64,000 nucleotides of DNA, from NCBI RefSeq assembly GCF_002967075.1, contig NZ_PUGE01000009.1:31719-95718 (forward strand). Direction: 5' to 3'. Below are positions 55,966-64,000 of the stretch, piece after piece (position 1 is the stretch's first letter; each line of letters begins with the position of its first letter). Both the position numbers and the translations under genes were made by a program. The DNA comes from Corynebacterium sp. J010B-136. Lineage in GTDB: Bacteria > Actinomycetota > Actinomycetes > Mycobacteriales > Mycobacteriaceae. Below the pieces are notes generated by a model. It made no database searches. It was not told the DNA's origin and saw only the letters and a program-made list of their open reading frames with translations.

Positions 55966-58554
55966 GTGCGCCAAAGTTGGAAGATTTTTACTCGTGACAT
56001 CAAACGCTTAGGGCGCGTGCCCAAAGCGTGGATCATTTTAATTGGCATGCTTTTTGTTCCAGCACTTTATTCCTGGTTTAACATTGCTGCCTTCTGGGAT
56101 CCTTATGGCAATACGCAGAATATTAAGGTCAGCGTAGTCAATGAGGATCTCGGAGGTGATTCTGAGGCCATTGGCCATTTAGATGTGGGAAAGCAAGTAA
56201 CTGAGCAACTCACCAGCAATGATCAATTGGGGTGGCTGATTCAAGATGCGGAAACTGCAGAGGACCAACTGCGGCGCGGGGAGACCTATGCCAGCATCAT
56301 CATCCCCGAAAACTTCACCTCAGACCTTCTAGCTATTACAGAAGGCACGTTGACCCGGCCTACGTTGGAATACCGGGTCAATGAAAAATCCAGCGCTATC
56401 GCACCGCAGATCACTGACAGTGGCGCTACCGGTATCGATCAGTCCATTACTTCTGCGCTCAAGCAAGAAATTGCTACCGCTGCAGCTAACACCATCAGCG
56501 ACGAAGGCAAGTCTTTAGAAGACGCCATCTTGGATGCGCGCGACACCACGAATACCACCTTCGGGGAAACCGCTGCGAACCTGCAGTCCGCGCGTGGGGG
56601 ACTAGAGGACTTTAAAGCCCGCCTAAGTGAGGCTGAGGCTTCCATGACTGGCGCTAAAGACACCATCGCGCAGGTGGACCAGGCTCTTGTCGAAGGCGAA
56701 GACGCCCTCGCGCAGGTCCAGGATCTAGCAGAGTCAATCCAAACCGAAGTCACCAGCTTTACCGATCAGACCACCTCGGCTTTCGTCGATGGCACGACTG
56801 CCGTCGCGGAAGGCACCGCCAACGCGAATGCTTCCATCGCCGATATTAATGCCACCTTGCAGCAAACTAGTGGGCGCTTGGACACTGCCGGTCAGCAGAC
56901 TAACGATGCCATCCAGGCTGGTAAATCTGCCATCGAACAAGTGCAAGGCTTACTCAATGACAGCGCACTCAGCCCCGAACTAGCGGCGCCTTTAGAAGAC
57001 ACGCTGCAACGTTTGGAAGCCAGCAATGCCGCCAGTGAGCGCTTGCTTAGCGATGTCACTAGCTTGAATTCCGATACGGCCAATACCGCCGATGCTATTT
57101 CCGAGGCCGCTGGTGCCATCGATGCCGCCGCGCAAGATACCAGCGCGGCGACCCAGGCCCTCCGCGATGCCGTCGGCGATGGCATCCCCTCACTTAATAG
57201 CGCTTTGAGCAATCTCAGCACCATGGCCGGTTCTTTCGCAGGCTCATTAGAAGGCCAACGCGCAACCCTTGGGGAGGCCAATAACCTCATCGACGGAGTG
57301 GTCTCACAATTAGAGTCCACCCGCGGGGCACTGGATGATTTTGATATTACTTTGGCCGGCTTAGAAGACGGCGTACGCGATGTCCGCAGCGATATCCTGG
57401 CACTAACCGCCAGCTCCAACTCCGAGGCACTACAAACCATCACCGGGCTTAATGCTGACGATATTGGCTCTTTCTTTGCCGAGCCAGTCACCATTAGTAG
57501 CGAACCCGTCTATGAGGTCAACTCCTATGGGTCTGCCATGGCGGGGCTCTTTACCAACCTGTCTTTGTGGATTGGCGCCTTCATGCTCATGGTCGTCTTC
57601 CGCGTCGAGGTTGATACCGAAGGGTTTAAGCGCTTAAGCGTCCGCCAAGCCTATATCGGCCGCTTCATCTTGATGGCGATTATGGTCGCACTCCAAGCCA
57701 GCATCGTTGCTACCGGCAACTTGATCATCGGTGTACAAACCGTCAATGCCTTTGCTTTCATCGGCACCGCCGTCCTAGTGGGCTTGGCTTATCTAAGCAT
57801 CATTTATGCCTTGGCCTCCACGCTCGGACTGGTGGGCAAATTTATCGCCGTATTGCTGGTCATCATGCAGATCCCCGGCGCATCAGGCCTTTATCCCATT
57901 GAGCTTTTGCCCGGATTCTTCAAGGCTATTTATCCTTTCCTGCCATTTTCCTACGGCATCGATGCTCTGCGCGAAACCATCGGTGGCTTCTACGGCACCC
58001 ACTATCTGCAATTTATGGGAATGCTCGCACTCATGGGCGTCGTCGCCTTCTTCCTGGGTATCGTCCTGCGCAGAAAGCTCGGGCATTTCAGCACCGTCTT
58101 TAACCAAGAGATGGCCAAAAGCGAGCTCATTGAATCTGAGAACGTGCAGATCGTCGGTGATGGCTACCGCCTCGCGGACATCGTTCGCGCTTTAGAAGAC
58201 CGCGAGGGGTTCGCCGAAAGCATCCAAAATGAAGCCGATCGCTACACCCGCCGCATCCACATCACCGCAGGCATCGGTGTAGTTGGCATCATCGTCCTTG
58301 CTGTTGCCGCATGGGCGCTTCCCGATGCCAAAGCTCTGTTGCTTGGGTTCTGGACCGCCTGGACGCTCCTGCTCATGGGTTTGGTCATCACCTTCGATTA
58401 CATTCGCAAGTCCCTGAAGCAGTCCGAGGAAATCGTCCAGCTCGATGACCAGACGCTGCACAAATCTGTTTCTGCCCAGGCCGGCGGACTACACACCATC
58501 GAAGCTTCAGCAGCAGCTACAGAAACCACAGCAAGTACGGAAGGGGAGAAGTAA
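55966..58554 (+). CDS. YhgE/Pip-family membrane protein, first of two
   Basis: 862 residues from GTG 55966, chosen because of the leaderless promoter just upstream; an upstream TTG (55921) would lie over it. One N-terminal helix (WIILIGMLFVPALYSWFN), a long extracellular region (about 60-520) rich in Ala, Asp and Ser with coiled-coil periodicity, then about six helices (LSLWIGAFMLMVVF; PFLPFSYGIDALRETIGGFY) of the ABC-2 type. YhgE/Pip proteins include phage infection proteins and are thought to export envelope or secreted components. It overlaps the next gene by one base. Confidence 0.85.
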   Translation: MRQSWKIFTRDIKRLGRVPKAWIILIGMLFVPALYSWFNIAAFWDPYGNTQNIKVSVVNEDLGGDSEAIGHLDVGKQVTEQLTSNDQLGWLIQDAETAEDQLRRGETYASIIIPENFTSDLLAITEGTLTRPTLEYRVNEKSSAIAPQITDSGATGIDQSITSALKQEIATAAANTISDEGKSLEDAILDARDTTNTTFGETAANLQSARGGLEDFKARLSEAEASMTGAKDTIAQVDQALVEGEDALAQVQDLAESIQTEVTSFTDQTTSAFVDGTTAVAEGTANANASIADINATLQQTSGRLDTAGQQTNDAIQAGKSAIEQVQGLLNDSALSPELAAPLEDTLQRLEASNAASERLLSDVTSLNSDTANTADAISEAAGAIDAAAQDTSAATQALRDAVGDGIPSLNSALSNLSTMAGSFAGSLEGQRATLGEANNLIDGVVSQLESTRGALDDFDITLAGLEDGVRDVRSDILALTASSNSEALQTITGLNADDIGSFFAEPVTISSEPVYEVNSYGSAMAGLFTNLSLWIGAFMLMVVFRVEVDTEGFKRLSVRQAYIGRFILMAIMVALQASIVATGNLIIGVQTVNAFAFIGTAVLVGLAYLSIIYALASTLGLVGKFIAVLLVIMQIPGASGLYPIELLPGFFKAIYPFLPFSYGIDALRETIGGFYGTHYLQFMGMLALMGVVAFFLGIVLRRKLGHFSTVFNQEMAKSELIESENVQIVGDGYRLADIVRALEDREGFAESIQNEADRYTRRIHITAGIGVVGIIVLAVAAWALPDAKALLLGFWTAWTLLLMGLVITFDYIRKSLKQSEEIVQLDDQTLHKSVSAQAGGLHTIEASAAATETTASTEGEK

Positions 58555-60704
58555 TGCGTGATGCCCTTTCTGTCATTAGAAATGACTTTTCCAAAGTTCG
58601 CCGCAGCGTCATGGCAACGTGCCTGTTGCTCTTTCTCATCATCATTCCGCTGCTCTTTACGTGGTTTAACGTACTTGCCGCTTGGGATCCCTTTGGTAAT
58701 ACCAAGGACCTAAAGATTGCCGTGGCCAGCGAGGATGAAGGCTACACCAGCGATTTCTTCCCCGTCGAGGTCAACGTTGGTCAACAAGTGCTGTCCCAGC
58801 TTCGCGCAAATGACCAAATGGATTGGGTTATTACAGATGCTGCTGATGCTTTAGAAGGCACGAAGTCAGGGGAGTACTACGCCTCGATCATCTTGCCCGA
58901 TTCCTTCAGCGACGACATGCTGACCTTCTACGCCAATGGTTCAGAACCGGCTGAAATCGCGCTGCACACCAATGAGAAAAAGAATGCGCTAGCGCCAACT
59001 ATCGCTAATAAAGGCGCCCAGGGACTCACGACCAATATCTCAGAGACTTTTACCCGCACCGTCGGTGATGTCTCCTTGGGATTGGTGTCTTCACTGTCGG
59101 ATTTCCTCGACCAAGATGACACCCAAAATGCCCTCAATCGCATTGAGGCCCGCGCTGAGAACCTGCAGACGCAGCTGCGCAATGGTGCACGCACGGCACG
59201 AACGATGGGCGATTTAACCGAATCTGCCATCCCGCTGGTTGAAAGCGCGCAGCGCATTGTCGATGCACCACTGCCAGAACTTCCCGACACCACCCGCAAC
59301 GGTATCGCTGATATTTCTTCCTCTTCCGATGCCCTCGACGGTGCGCTATCTGCCACCCGCGAAAGCTATGCCACGGTAGGCGACCGCATCGATGCGCTCT
59401 ACGACACCGCCGACGTTTCACGTGAAACACGCTCGGAGACGCTGAATACCTTGGCGGACAATGTCCAGCTCAATATCGATGCTTATAACGGGCTCAAGGA
59501 CACCATCAACACCCGCCTTCGTCCGGTGCTGCCAGCAGAGGCGGCTACCATTCGCGGCCAATTAGATGAAGCCATCGCGGCCCAAGAAAGCGTGCGCGAT
59601 CGCCTGCGCGCTGCAGCAGACTCCGGCAGTTCCGAGCGTCCTGATTTCTCTTCCTTAGAGCAAGCAGCCAGCGCCATCGAGGATGTCCGCAACTCTGGAA
59701 TTCGTGACCAGATCAGCCAGCTAGGGGAGACCCTGCGCGGTATTGGCGACACCATCGAATTACCAGAAGGCGATATTCAGCTCAACACCGATTCCTTGTC
59801 AGGGGCGAGTGCAGCGCTTGACGATGTCGGTGCCACGCTCGATCAAAATGCCGACCGGCTTAATGATCTACGCGATCGGATCAACACCGCCAGCGAGACT
59901 GGAGACCTATCAGAGATCGCCGCAATTGTTGGTGATGACCCAGAAGCCTTCGCACAGGCACTTGCCGCTCCGGTGGAAGTCGACCGCCAGGCCATCTACC
60001 CGGTTGCGAGCTTCGGCGTAGGTATGGCTCCGCTGTACACAACTCTCGCACTCTGGGTTGGTGCCATCCTTGCATCGGTCGCACTGCGCACCGATGTCGT
60101 CGCTAAGCTCACCAAGCACCGCCCATCCCGTGCTGCCCACGAAGATGACTCTGAAGAAGATGTAGAAGTAGAGCCAGCAGAACCAGAAGAGCCGGAAGAG
60201 ATCGGACCTTTTGCCAAGTACTTCGGACGCTACGGCACATTCGCCCTCATTGGACTAGCACAATCCACGTTGTTGACCTTGGGGCTTATCTTCTTCGTCA
60301 AGCTCGAACCTGCCCACCCATTCCTGCTGGTACTGGCTGGCTGGGTCACGTCCTGTATTTTCATGCTGCTGATTTACGCGCTCACAGTAGCTTTGGGCAA
60401 TACCGGTAAGGCACTGGCGGTGTTCTTGCTGGTTATTCAGATCTCCAGTGCTGGGGGTTCTTACCCTCTGCAGCTTCTGCCGCATTGGTTCCAAAGTGTT
60501 AGTCCGTGGCTACCGGCAACCTATGCGATCCGGGCATTCAGGTCAGCACTCGCAGGTATTTATGACGCCGACTATTGGATTGCGATAGCTACCTTGCTGC
60601 TCTTTATCATCCCCGCTCTGATTCTGGGCGTGATCTTGCGCAAGCCTTTGGCCAAGTACACCTCGAGCCTGAATGAAGCGCTGGCGAAGACCAAGATGAT
60701 GTAG
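58554..60704 (+). CDS. YhgE/Pip-family membrane protein, second of two
   Basis: 716 residues. N-terminal helix (LLLFLIIIPLLFTWFNVLAAW), an extracellular coiled region, then C-terminal helices with PLYTTLALWVGAILASVAL and PWLPATYAIRAFRSALAGIY. An acidic cytoplasmic insert (about 525-550, rich in Glu, Pro and Asp) lies after the first C-terminal helix. It is a diverged copy of the preceding protein. TAATG overlap with it, so they are translated together and may form a heterodimer. Partner proteins of the ESX type were not seen. Confidence 0.85.
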   Translation: MRDALSVIRNDFSKVRRSVMATCLLLFLIIIPLLFTWFNVLAAWDPFGNTKDLKIAVASEDEGYTSDFFPVEVNVGQQVLSQLRANDQMDWVITDAADALEGTKSGEYYASIILPDSFSDDMLTFYANGSEPAEIALHTNEKKNALAPTIANKGAQGLTTNISETFTRTVGDVSLGLVSSLSDFLDQDDTQNALNRIEARAENLQTQLRNGARTARTMGDLTESAIPLVESAQRIVDAPLPELPDTTRNGIADISSSSDALDGALSATRESYATVGDRIDALYDTADVSRETRSETLNTLADNVQLNIDAYNGLKDTINTRLRPVLPAEAATIRGQLDEAIAAQESVRDRLRAAADSGSSERPDFSSLEQAASAIEDVRNSGIRDQISQLGETLRGIGDTIELPEGDIQLNTDSLSGASAALDDVGATLDQNADRLNDLRDRINTASETGDLSEIAAIVGDDPEAFAQALAAPVEVDRQAIYPVASFGVGMAPLYTTLALWVGAILASVALRTDVVAKLTKHRPSRAAHEDDSEEDVEVEPAEPEEPEEIGPFAKYFGRYGTFALIGLAQSTLLTLGLIFFVKLEPAHPFLLVLAGWVTSCIFMLLIYALTVALGNTGKALAVFLLVIQISSAGGSYPLQLLPHWFQSVSPWLPATYAIRAFRSALAGIYDADYWIAIATLLLFIIPALILGVILRKPLAKYTSSLNEALAKTKMM

Positions 60705-60753
60705 TTAGGCTGGGGGCTGTCAGCACGTAGTCTCCACCAAAGGAGGAGGAACA

Positions 60754-61287
60754 ATGGCAGAACTAAGCAACCGAAAAGTAGCAGTTATCGCAACCCATGG
60801 TTTCGAAGATTCGGAACTCACCAGCCCAGTAGATGCAGTCAAAGAAGCTGGCGCAACGGTGACCATTATCTCGACTGAGAACCAGCCAATTACCGGTAAG
60901 AATGGCACGGAAGTGCAGGTAGATCAGACTTCTGCGGAAGCTAAGGCAGAGGATTTCGATGCCTTGATTCTTCCCGGCGGCACCGGCAATGCCGATAAGA
61001 TTCGCATGGATTCCCACGCTGTGAAGCTTGTGGCTGATATCTTCGCCGCTGGGAAACCAACCGGCGTTATCTGCCACGGCGGCTGGATTTTAACCGATGC
61101 CGATGTGCTCAAGGGCCGTACTCTAACGTCTTTCCCTAGCATTCAGACCGACCTGCGCAATGCTGGCGCTACCTGGGTGGATGAGGAAGTGCACACCGAT
61201 AACGGGCTAGTTTCTTCCCGCACCCCGGATGATCTGCCAGCATTCAATGCAAAGATCATCGAGGAGTTTGCAGGGGGCGAACACTAA
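60754..61287 (+). CDS. DJ-1/PfpI-family protein (class I glutamine amidotransferase-like)
   Basis: 177 residues. The nucleophile Cys is in GVICHGGW (about residue 107), with a Glu early in the chain (THGFEDSELTSP) and ALILPGGTGNADKIR. Members act as proteases, deglycases or glyoxalases in stress protection. AAAGGAGGAGG precedes the ATG. Its stop overlaps the convergent FMN reductase by four bases. Independent of the preceding membrane proteins as far as can be seen. Confidence 0.88.
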   Translation: MAELSNRKVAVIATHGFEDSELTSPVDAVKEAGATVTIISTENQPITGKNGTEVQVDQTSAEAKAEDFDALILPGGTGNADKIRMDSHAVKLVADIFAAGKPTGVICHGGWILTDADVLKGRTLTSFPSIQTDLRNAGATWVDEEVHTDNGLVSSRTPDDLPAFNAKIIEEFAGGEH

Positions 61288-61850
61288 AAGCCGTATTCGG
61301 CGTCTTTTTCATCCCGGATCTTTTGATAGGTCTGGGTCAACACCACGGTGTCTTCTACTAGACGATCCAATCGTTGGAGGACATCGTGGTTTACTATTTC
61401 TCCACGCAGCAGATCGGCGCTTTCAACAAAGACATAAGGTTGCACGACTTGGCCCTTCATATAGGTCACGATGGGCTGTAGCTGCTGCGCTAATACGAGA
61501 TAATGCTTGGCTGAACCGGCGGTGGCAAACATCCCGACGACCTTGTCGCGGAAGGCATTAGTGGGCAAGATATCGAAGACATTCTTCAACGCCGCGGGGA
61601 TGGAAGCTTGGAAGATAGGCGTGCCGATGACTAACGCATCAGCTTGCATGATCTTCTGCGCGATAACTCCTGTATCACCGGTGTATTCGGTGTAGTTTCG
61701 GCCATCGGAAAAGACCATGTCGACCTCGGCCAGATCAATGATTTCGACGTCGATATCAGCCTCGTAGCTTGCAAAAGCTTGCTTTAAATACTCCGATACT
61801 GTTTTGGTCTTGGTGCCGACATTAGAGCCTGAAATCAGTACGACGCGCAT
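61284..61850 (-). CDS. NADPH-dependent FMN reductase (SsuE/MsuE type)
   Basis: 188 residues, flavodoxin-like. VVLISGSNVGTKTKTVSEYL at the start binds flavin phosphate, and ADALVIGTPIFQASIPAALKN is the family signature. It supplies reduced FMN, presumably to the LLM oxidoreductase whose stop codon it overlaps (TAATG). This two-gene arrangement is like flavin-dependent sulfonate or related monooxygenase systems. Confidence 0.87.
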   Translation of the reverse strand: MRVVLISGSNVGTKTKTVSEYLKQAFASYEADIDVEIIDLAEVDMVFSDGRNYTEYTGDTGVIAQKIMQADALVIGTPIFQASIPAALKNVFDILPTNAFRDKVVGMFATAGSAKHYLVLAQQLQPIVTYMKGQVVQPYVFVESADLLRGEIVNHDVLQRLDRLVEDTVVLTQTYQKIRDEKDAEYGF

Positions 61851-62959
61851 TAATTATCTTTCTCCTCATCTGTAGCCGGTGTATCGGCAGCCGTGTATTT
61901 GCGAATGGCTGGCAGAATTTCCTCGCCGATGATGTCAATCTGCTTCATGACTTCATCAAATGGCACACCACCAAAGTCGATCTGTCCAGTGTATCGCTGA
62001 TGTCCAAAGACTTCGTGCTGATGCAAGATTTTTTCAATAACCTGCTGCGGACTTCCCATGTTCGCAATACTCATGGGGTCAACGTTTTGGGCGTACATTT
62101 GCTTCGACAGACCTTGCCCATTGGTGCGGATCATGCCGTCGTTCATGAAGCGATAGGTATTCTGCAGTGCCTTTTGCGAGGTCTCTGCCACGTGGAAGAA
62201 ACCAGCGGTAGTAATTGGCAGGGTAGCGGGGTCGAACCCAGCGTGTTCTGCTGCTTGTCGGTAAGCATCAACTGTGCGGGAAAAGATGGAGGTAGTTCCG
62301 CCGAGGTGCGCCATGACCATTGGCACACCAGCGAATCCGGCTTTAATCGCGCTACCTGGTGCGCCGCCAACAGCCCGCCAGATGCGCAGCCGGTCTTCAG
62401 TCGGCCGCGGGATAACCTCGGCCTCATTTAAAGGTGCACGGAATTGTCCGGACCACGTTACGGATTCTTCACGATTAATCTGCAGTAGTAACTCAAGCTT
62501 TTCTTCATAGAGCTCTTCATAATCGCGAAGGTCATATCCTAAAAGTTCAAAGAGTCCCACGCGTGATGCGCGCCCCGCAACCAGCTCGATACGTCCGTTG
62601 GATATGAGGTCCAACGTGGAGAAATTCTCATAGACGCGGACGGGATCCGAGGTACTAATAATCGTCGAGGAGCTACCGATGCGCATAGTGGACGTTGCCT
62701 GCGCGATAGCACCCAAGATGACAGCGTGAGCTTGGGAGGCGAAGAATTCCTGGTGCGATTCACCTAATCCGAAGTAGTCCAGCCCTGCCTGTTCAGCAGC
62801 TTGCGCGTAGCGGATAAATTCCTGCACCCGCTCTTTGGCGCTAACCCGGGAACCATCATTCGGATTGGGAAGGTGGTCACCTAGAGTATAAATACCAAAT
62901 TCCAGACCTTGACCTTTATCAAAGCCGAAGTCGTGCATGAGGTTGGGAGTATCCGCCAC
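61850..62959 (-). CDS. LLM-class flavin-dependent oxidoreductase
   Basis: 369 residues, luciferase-like monooxygenase fold. GLDYFGLGESHQEFFASQAH and RIGSSSTIISTSDPVRVYEN are typical, as is NGRIELVAGRASRVG. It probably oxidises a small organic substrate with O2 using FMNH2 from the next gene; the substrate is unknown. The start is GTG with AAAGGA upstream. It is the first gene of the pair and is preceded by about 100 bp of promoter space. Confidence 0.85.
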   Translation of the reverse strand: MADTPNLMHDFGFDKGQGLEFGIYTLGDHLPNPNDGSRVSAKERVQEFIRYAQAAEQAGLDYFGLGESHQEFFASQAHAVILGAIAQATSTMRIGSSSTIISTSDPVRVYENFSTLDLISNGRIELVAGRASRVGLFELLGYDLRDYEELYEEKLELLLQINREESVTWSGQFRAPLNEAEVIPRPTEDRLRIWRAVGGAPGSAIKAGFAGVPMVMAHLGGTTSIFSRTVDAYRQAAEHAGFDPATLPITTAGFFHVAETSQKALQNTYRFMNDGMIRTNGQGLSKQMYAQNVDPMSIANMGSPQQVIEKILHQHEVFGHQRYTGQIDFGGVPFDEVMKQIDIIGEEILPAIRKYTAADTPATDEEKDN

Positions 62960-63065
62960 GGCGCATCCTTTGTGTTGTTTTTAAATAGCTTCTTAATCCT
63001 GGCAACTACCATCCTGGCGAAACTATTCCGGAAAACGCTCTTTTATGTGACACATCACCAATAGC

Positions 63066-63110
63066 AAAAGGTCGCCTCCCACATCTTGGTATTAGATGGG
63101 GAAGCGACCT
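63066..63110 (-). terminator. Terminator of the collagen-like gene
   Basis: AGGTCGC (63069-63075) pairs with GCGACCT (63104-63110), with inner CATCT/AGATG pairing; on the minus strand it is followed by TTTTGCT. Confidence 0.8.
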
Positions 63111-63140
63111 ATTACTTCATCTACTTGTTAAGAACTTGGC

Positions 63141-64000
63141 TTAGGAGTTCTTGCTTCCTGGCGCACAGGTTGCACCGATAGCACCCAGTGCAGCAACCGC
63201 GCCAACAACCAGAGCGAAAGGACCAGCCAATTCGCTAAAGGAGGTTCCGACTCGTGCCAGCGCGTGGTCTACTGAGACCAACCATGCCGGACGGTTTGGA
63301 CCGGAGAGCTTCAGTGGCCCGAAGATTTCAGCACTCGTGTTACCAGTCTTCTTCAGGAAATCGGATACTGCAGGTTCACTTGCAATTCCGACAGCTCCCA
63401 GAACACCCAGCAGAGCAATCAAACCAGCGGCTTCTTCAGTGGTGCACTTACCAATCGAGCTACCGGAACCGATTCCGGCATTCGAGCTGCCAGTGCCGTC
63501 CTTGCCGTCTTCACCATCCTTACCAGGCTCACCCTGATCACCCTTCTCACCCTTGAGAGAATCCAAGAAATCCTGTTCGGAACCAGAGTTTCCAGCCTCA
63601 ATCCACAAGTCATACGCCGACTTGCCATCCTCACCACGCTGACCAATCAACGACTCCAAGAAATCATTGACATCACCGTCGTTACCAGCCTCAACCCACA
63701 GCTCGTACGCAGACTTACCATCTACACCAGGCTCACCGGCCTCACCCTGATCACCCTTCAAGGACTCCAAGAAATCATTGACATCACCGTCATTGCCAGC
63801 CTCAACCCACAACTCATAAGCAGACTTACCAGGCTCACCCTGATCACCCTTGTCACCCTTTAAGGAATCCAAGAAATCCTGCTCAGAACCAGAGTTTCCA
63901 GCCTCAATCCACAAGTCATACGCCGACTTGCCATCCTCACCACGCTGACCAATCAACGACTCCAAGAAATCATTGACATCACCGTCGTTACCAGCCTCAA
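63141..64000 (-). CDS. Collagen-like repeat surface protein, C-terminal part (5' end outside window)
   Basis: At least 286 residues; the frame runs off the right edge, so start and full length are unknown. The N-terminal visible part consists of repeats of the type GKSAYELWVEAGNDGDVNDF with DFLESL and Gly-rich links (KGDKGDQGEPG), as in collagen-like streptococcal and phage proteins. The C-terminal 130 residues hold a short Cys-containing region and two hydrophobic segments (LIALLGVLGAVGIA; FALVVGAVAALGAIGATC). Probably exported and cell-surface exposed. The repeats are nearly identical in DNA. Confidence 0.8.
   Translation of the reverse strand, partial: EAGNDGDVNDFLESLIGQRGEDGKSAYDLWIEAGNSGSEQDFLDSLKGDKGDQGEPGKSAYELWVEAGNDGDVNDFLESLKGDQGEAGEPGVDGKSAYELWVEAGNDGDVNDFLESLIGQRGEDGKSAYDLWIEAGNSGSEQDFLDSLKGEKGDQGEPGKDGEDGKDGTGSSNAGIGSGSSIGKCTTEEAAGLIALLGVLGAVGIASEPAVSDFLKKTGNTSAEIFGPLKLSGPNRPAWLVSVDHALARVGTSFSELAGPFALVVGAVAALGAIGATCAPGSKNS
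63581..63694. repeat. 114-bp direct repeat, copy 1, inside the collagen-like gene
   Basis: Exact match to 63887-64000 at an offset of 306 bp (102 codons). The second copy runs to the window edge, so the true match may be longer. Confidence 0.9.
63887..64000. repeat. 114-bp direct repeat, copy 2, inside the collagen-like gene
   Basis: Exact copy of 63581-63694 on the same strand. It reaches the last base of the window. Confidence 0.9.

Noticed and set aside
63141..64000. Regularly spaced repeats as a CRISPR array
   Set aside because: The repeats are in frame, code for collagen-like protein, are long and contiguous and lack the spacer pattern.

Overview
The window reads as a chromosomal segment of a moderately high-GC actinobacterium, most like Corynebacterium. 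The pointers are the benABCD-benR / catA-catBC / pcaIJ-pcaR-pcaFD set, a LAL-type LuxR regulator for benzoate, a TetR-type PaaR, a DUF222/HNH protein, tandem YhgE/Pip proteins and several apparently leaderless genes. Almost everything is aromatic-acid catabolism, with a few housekeeping or unrelated genes in between. I saw no tRNA, rRNA, CRISPR array, transposase or integrase.

Layout. 1-14.7 kb: phenylacetate (paa) pathway. paaK and an MHS-family transporter lie on the minus strand, then paaR (TetR). On the plus strand are paaI and an operon paaA-B-C-D-E-G-J-F-H, followed by a second hotdog thioesterase (minus) and paaZ. 14.6-20.2 kb: a small AT-rich orphan gene flanked by copies of the paaZ 3' end, a GMC oxidoreductase, an unknown protein, an AAHS transporter and a secreted CAP protein. 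20.4-24.8 kb: lower beta-ketoadipate pathway, pcaIJ divergent from pcaR-pcaF-pcaD. 24.8-34.6 kb: benzoate and catechol degradation, benABCD-benR (minus) divergent from catA-catB-catC (plus). 34.6-46 kb: a small membrane protein between twin terminators, leuS, an alkaline phosphatase, a MOSC protein, an aldehyde dehydrogenase / AraC regulator / maleylacetate reductase group and an HNH protein. 46-55.9 kb: homoprotocatechuate (hpa) meta-cleavage operon hpaG-gntR-hpaE-D-H-I (minus), a divergent MHS transporter and a single-component flavin monooxygenase. 56-64 kb: two YhgE/Pip membrane proteins, a DJ-1/PfpI protein, an FMN reductase plus LLM flavin oxidoreductase, and the C-terminal part of a collagen-like repeat protein that runs off the right edge.

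How the genes work together. Phenylacetate is activated (PaaK), epoxidised (PaaABCE, matured by PaaD), isomerised to the oxepin (PaaG), opened and oxidised (PaaZ) and beta-oxidised (PaaF, PaaH, PaaJ) to acetyl-CoA and succinyl-CoA. Benzoate goes to catechol (BenABC, BenD), is ortho-cleaved (CatA, CatB, CatC) and enters PcaD, PcaIJ and PcaF, meeting the Paa route at 3-oxoadipyl-CoA. 3,4-dihydroxyphenylacetate is cleaved by HpaD and processed by HpaE, HpaG, HpaH and HpaI.

The most informative new observations are regulatory. An 18-bp operator pair is seen at paaK and paaA, a 15-bp PcaR-like site between pcaI and pcaR, and a shared 12-bp palindrome overlapping the -10 elements of the hpa operon, its transporter and the separate flavin monooxygenase, which suggests that the monooxygenase feeds HpaD. 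Structural oddities are the FAH-RraA fusion in the hpa operon and the two small repeat-flanked gene cassettes. I did not find a clear case for an entirely new system.
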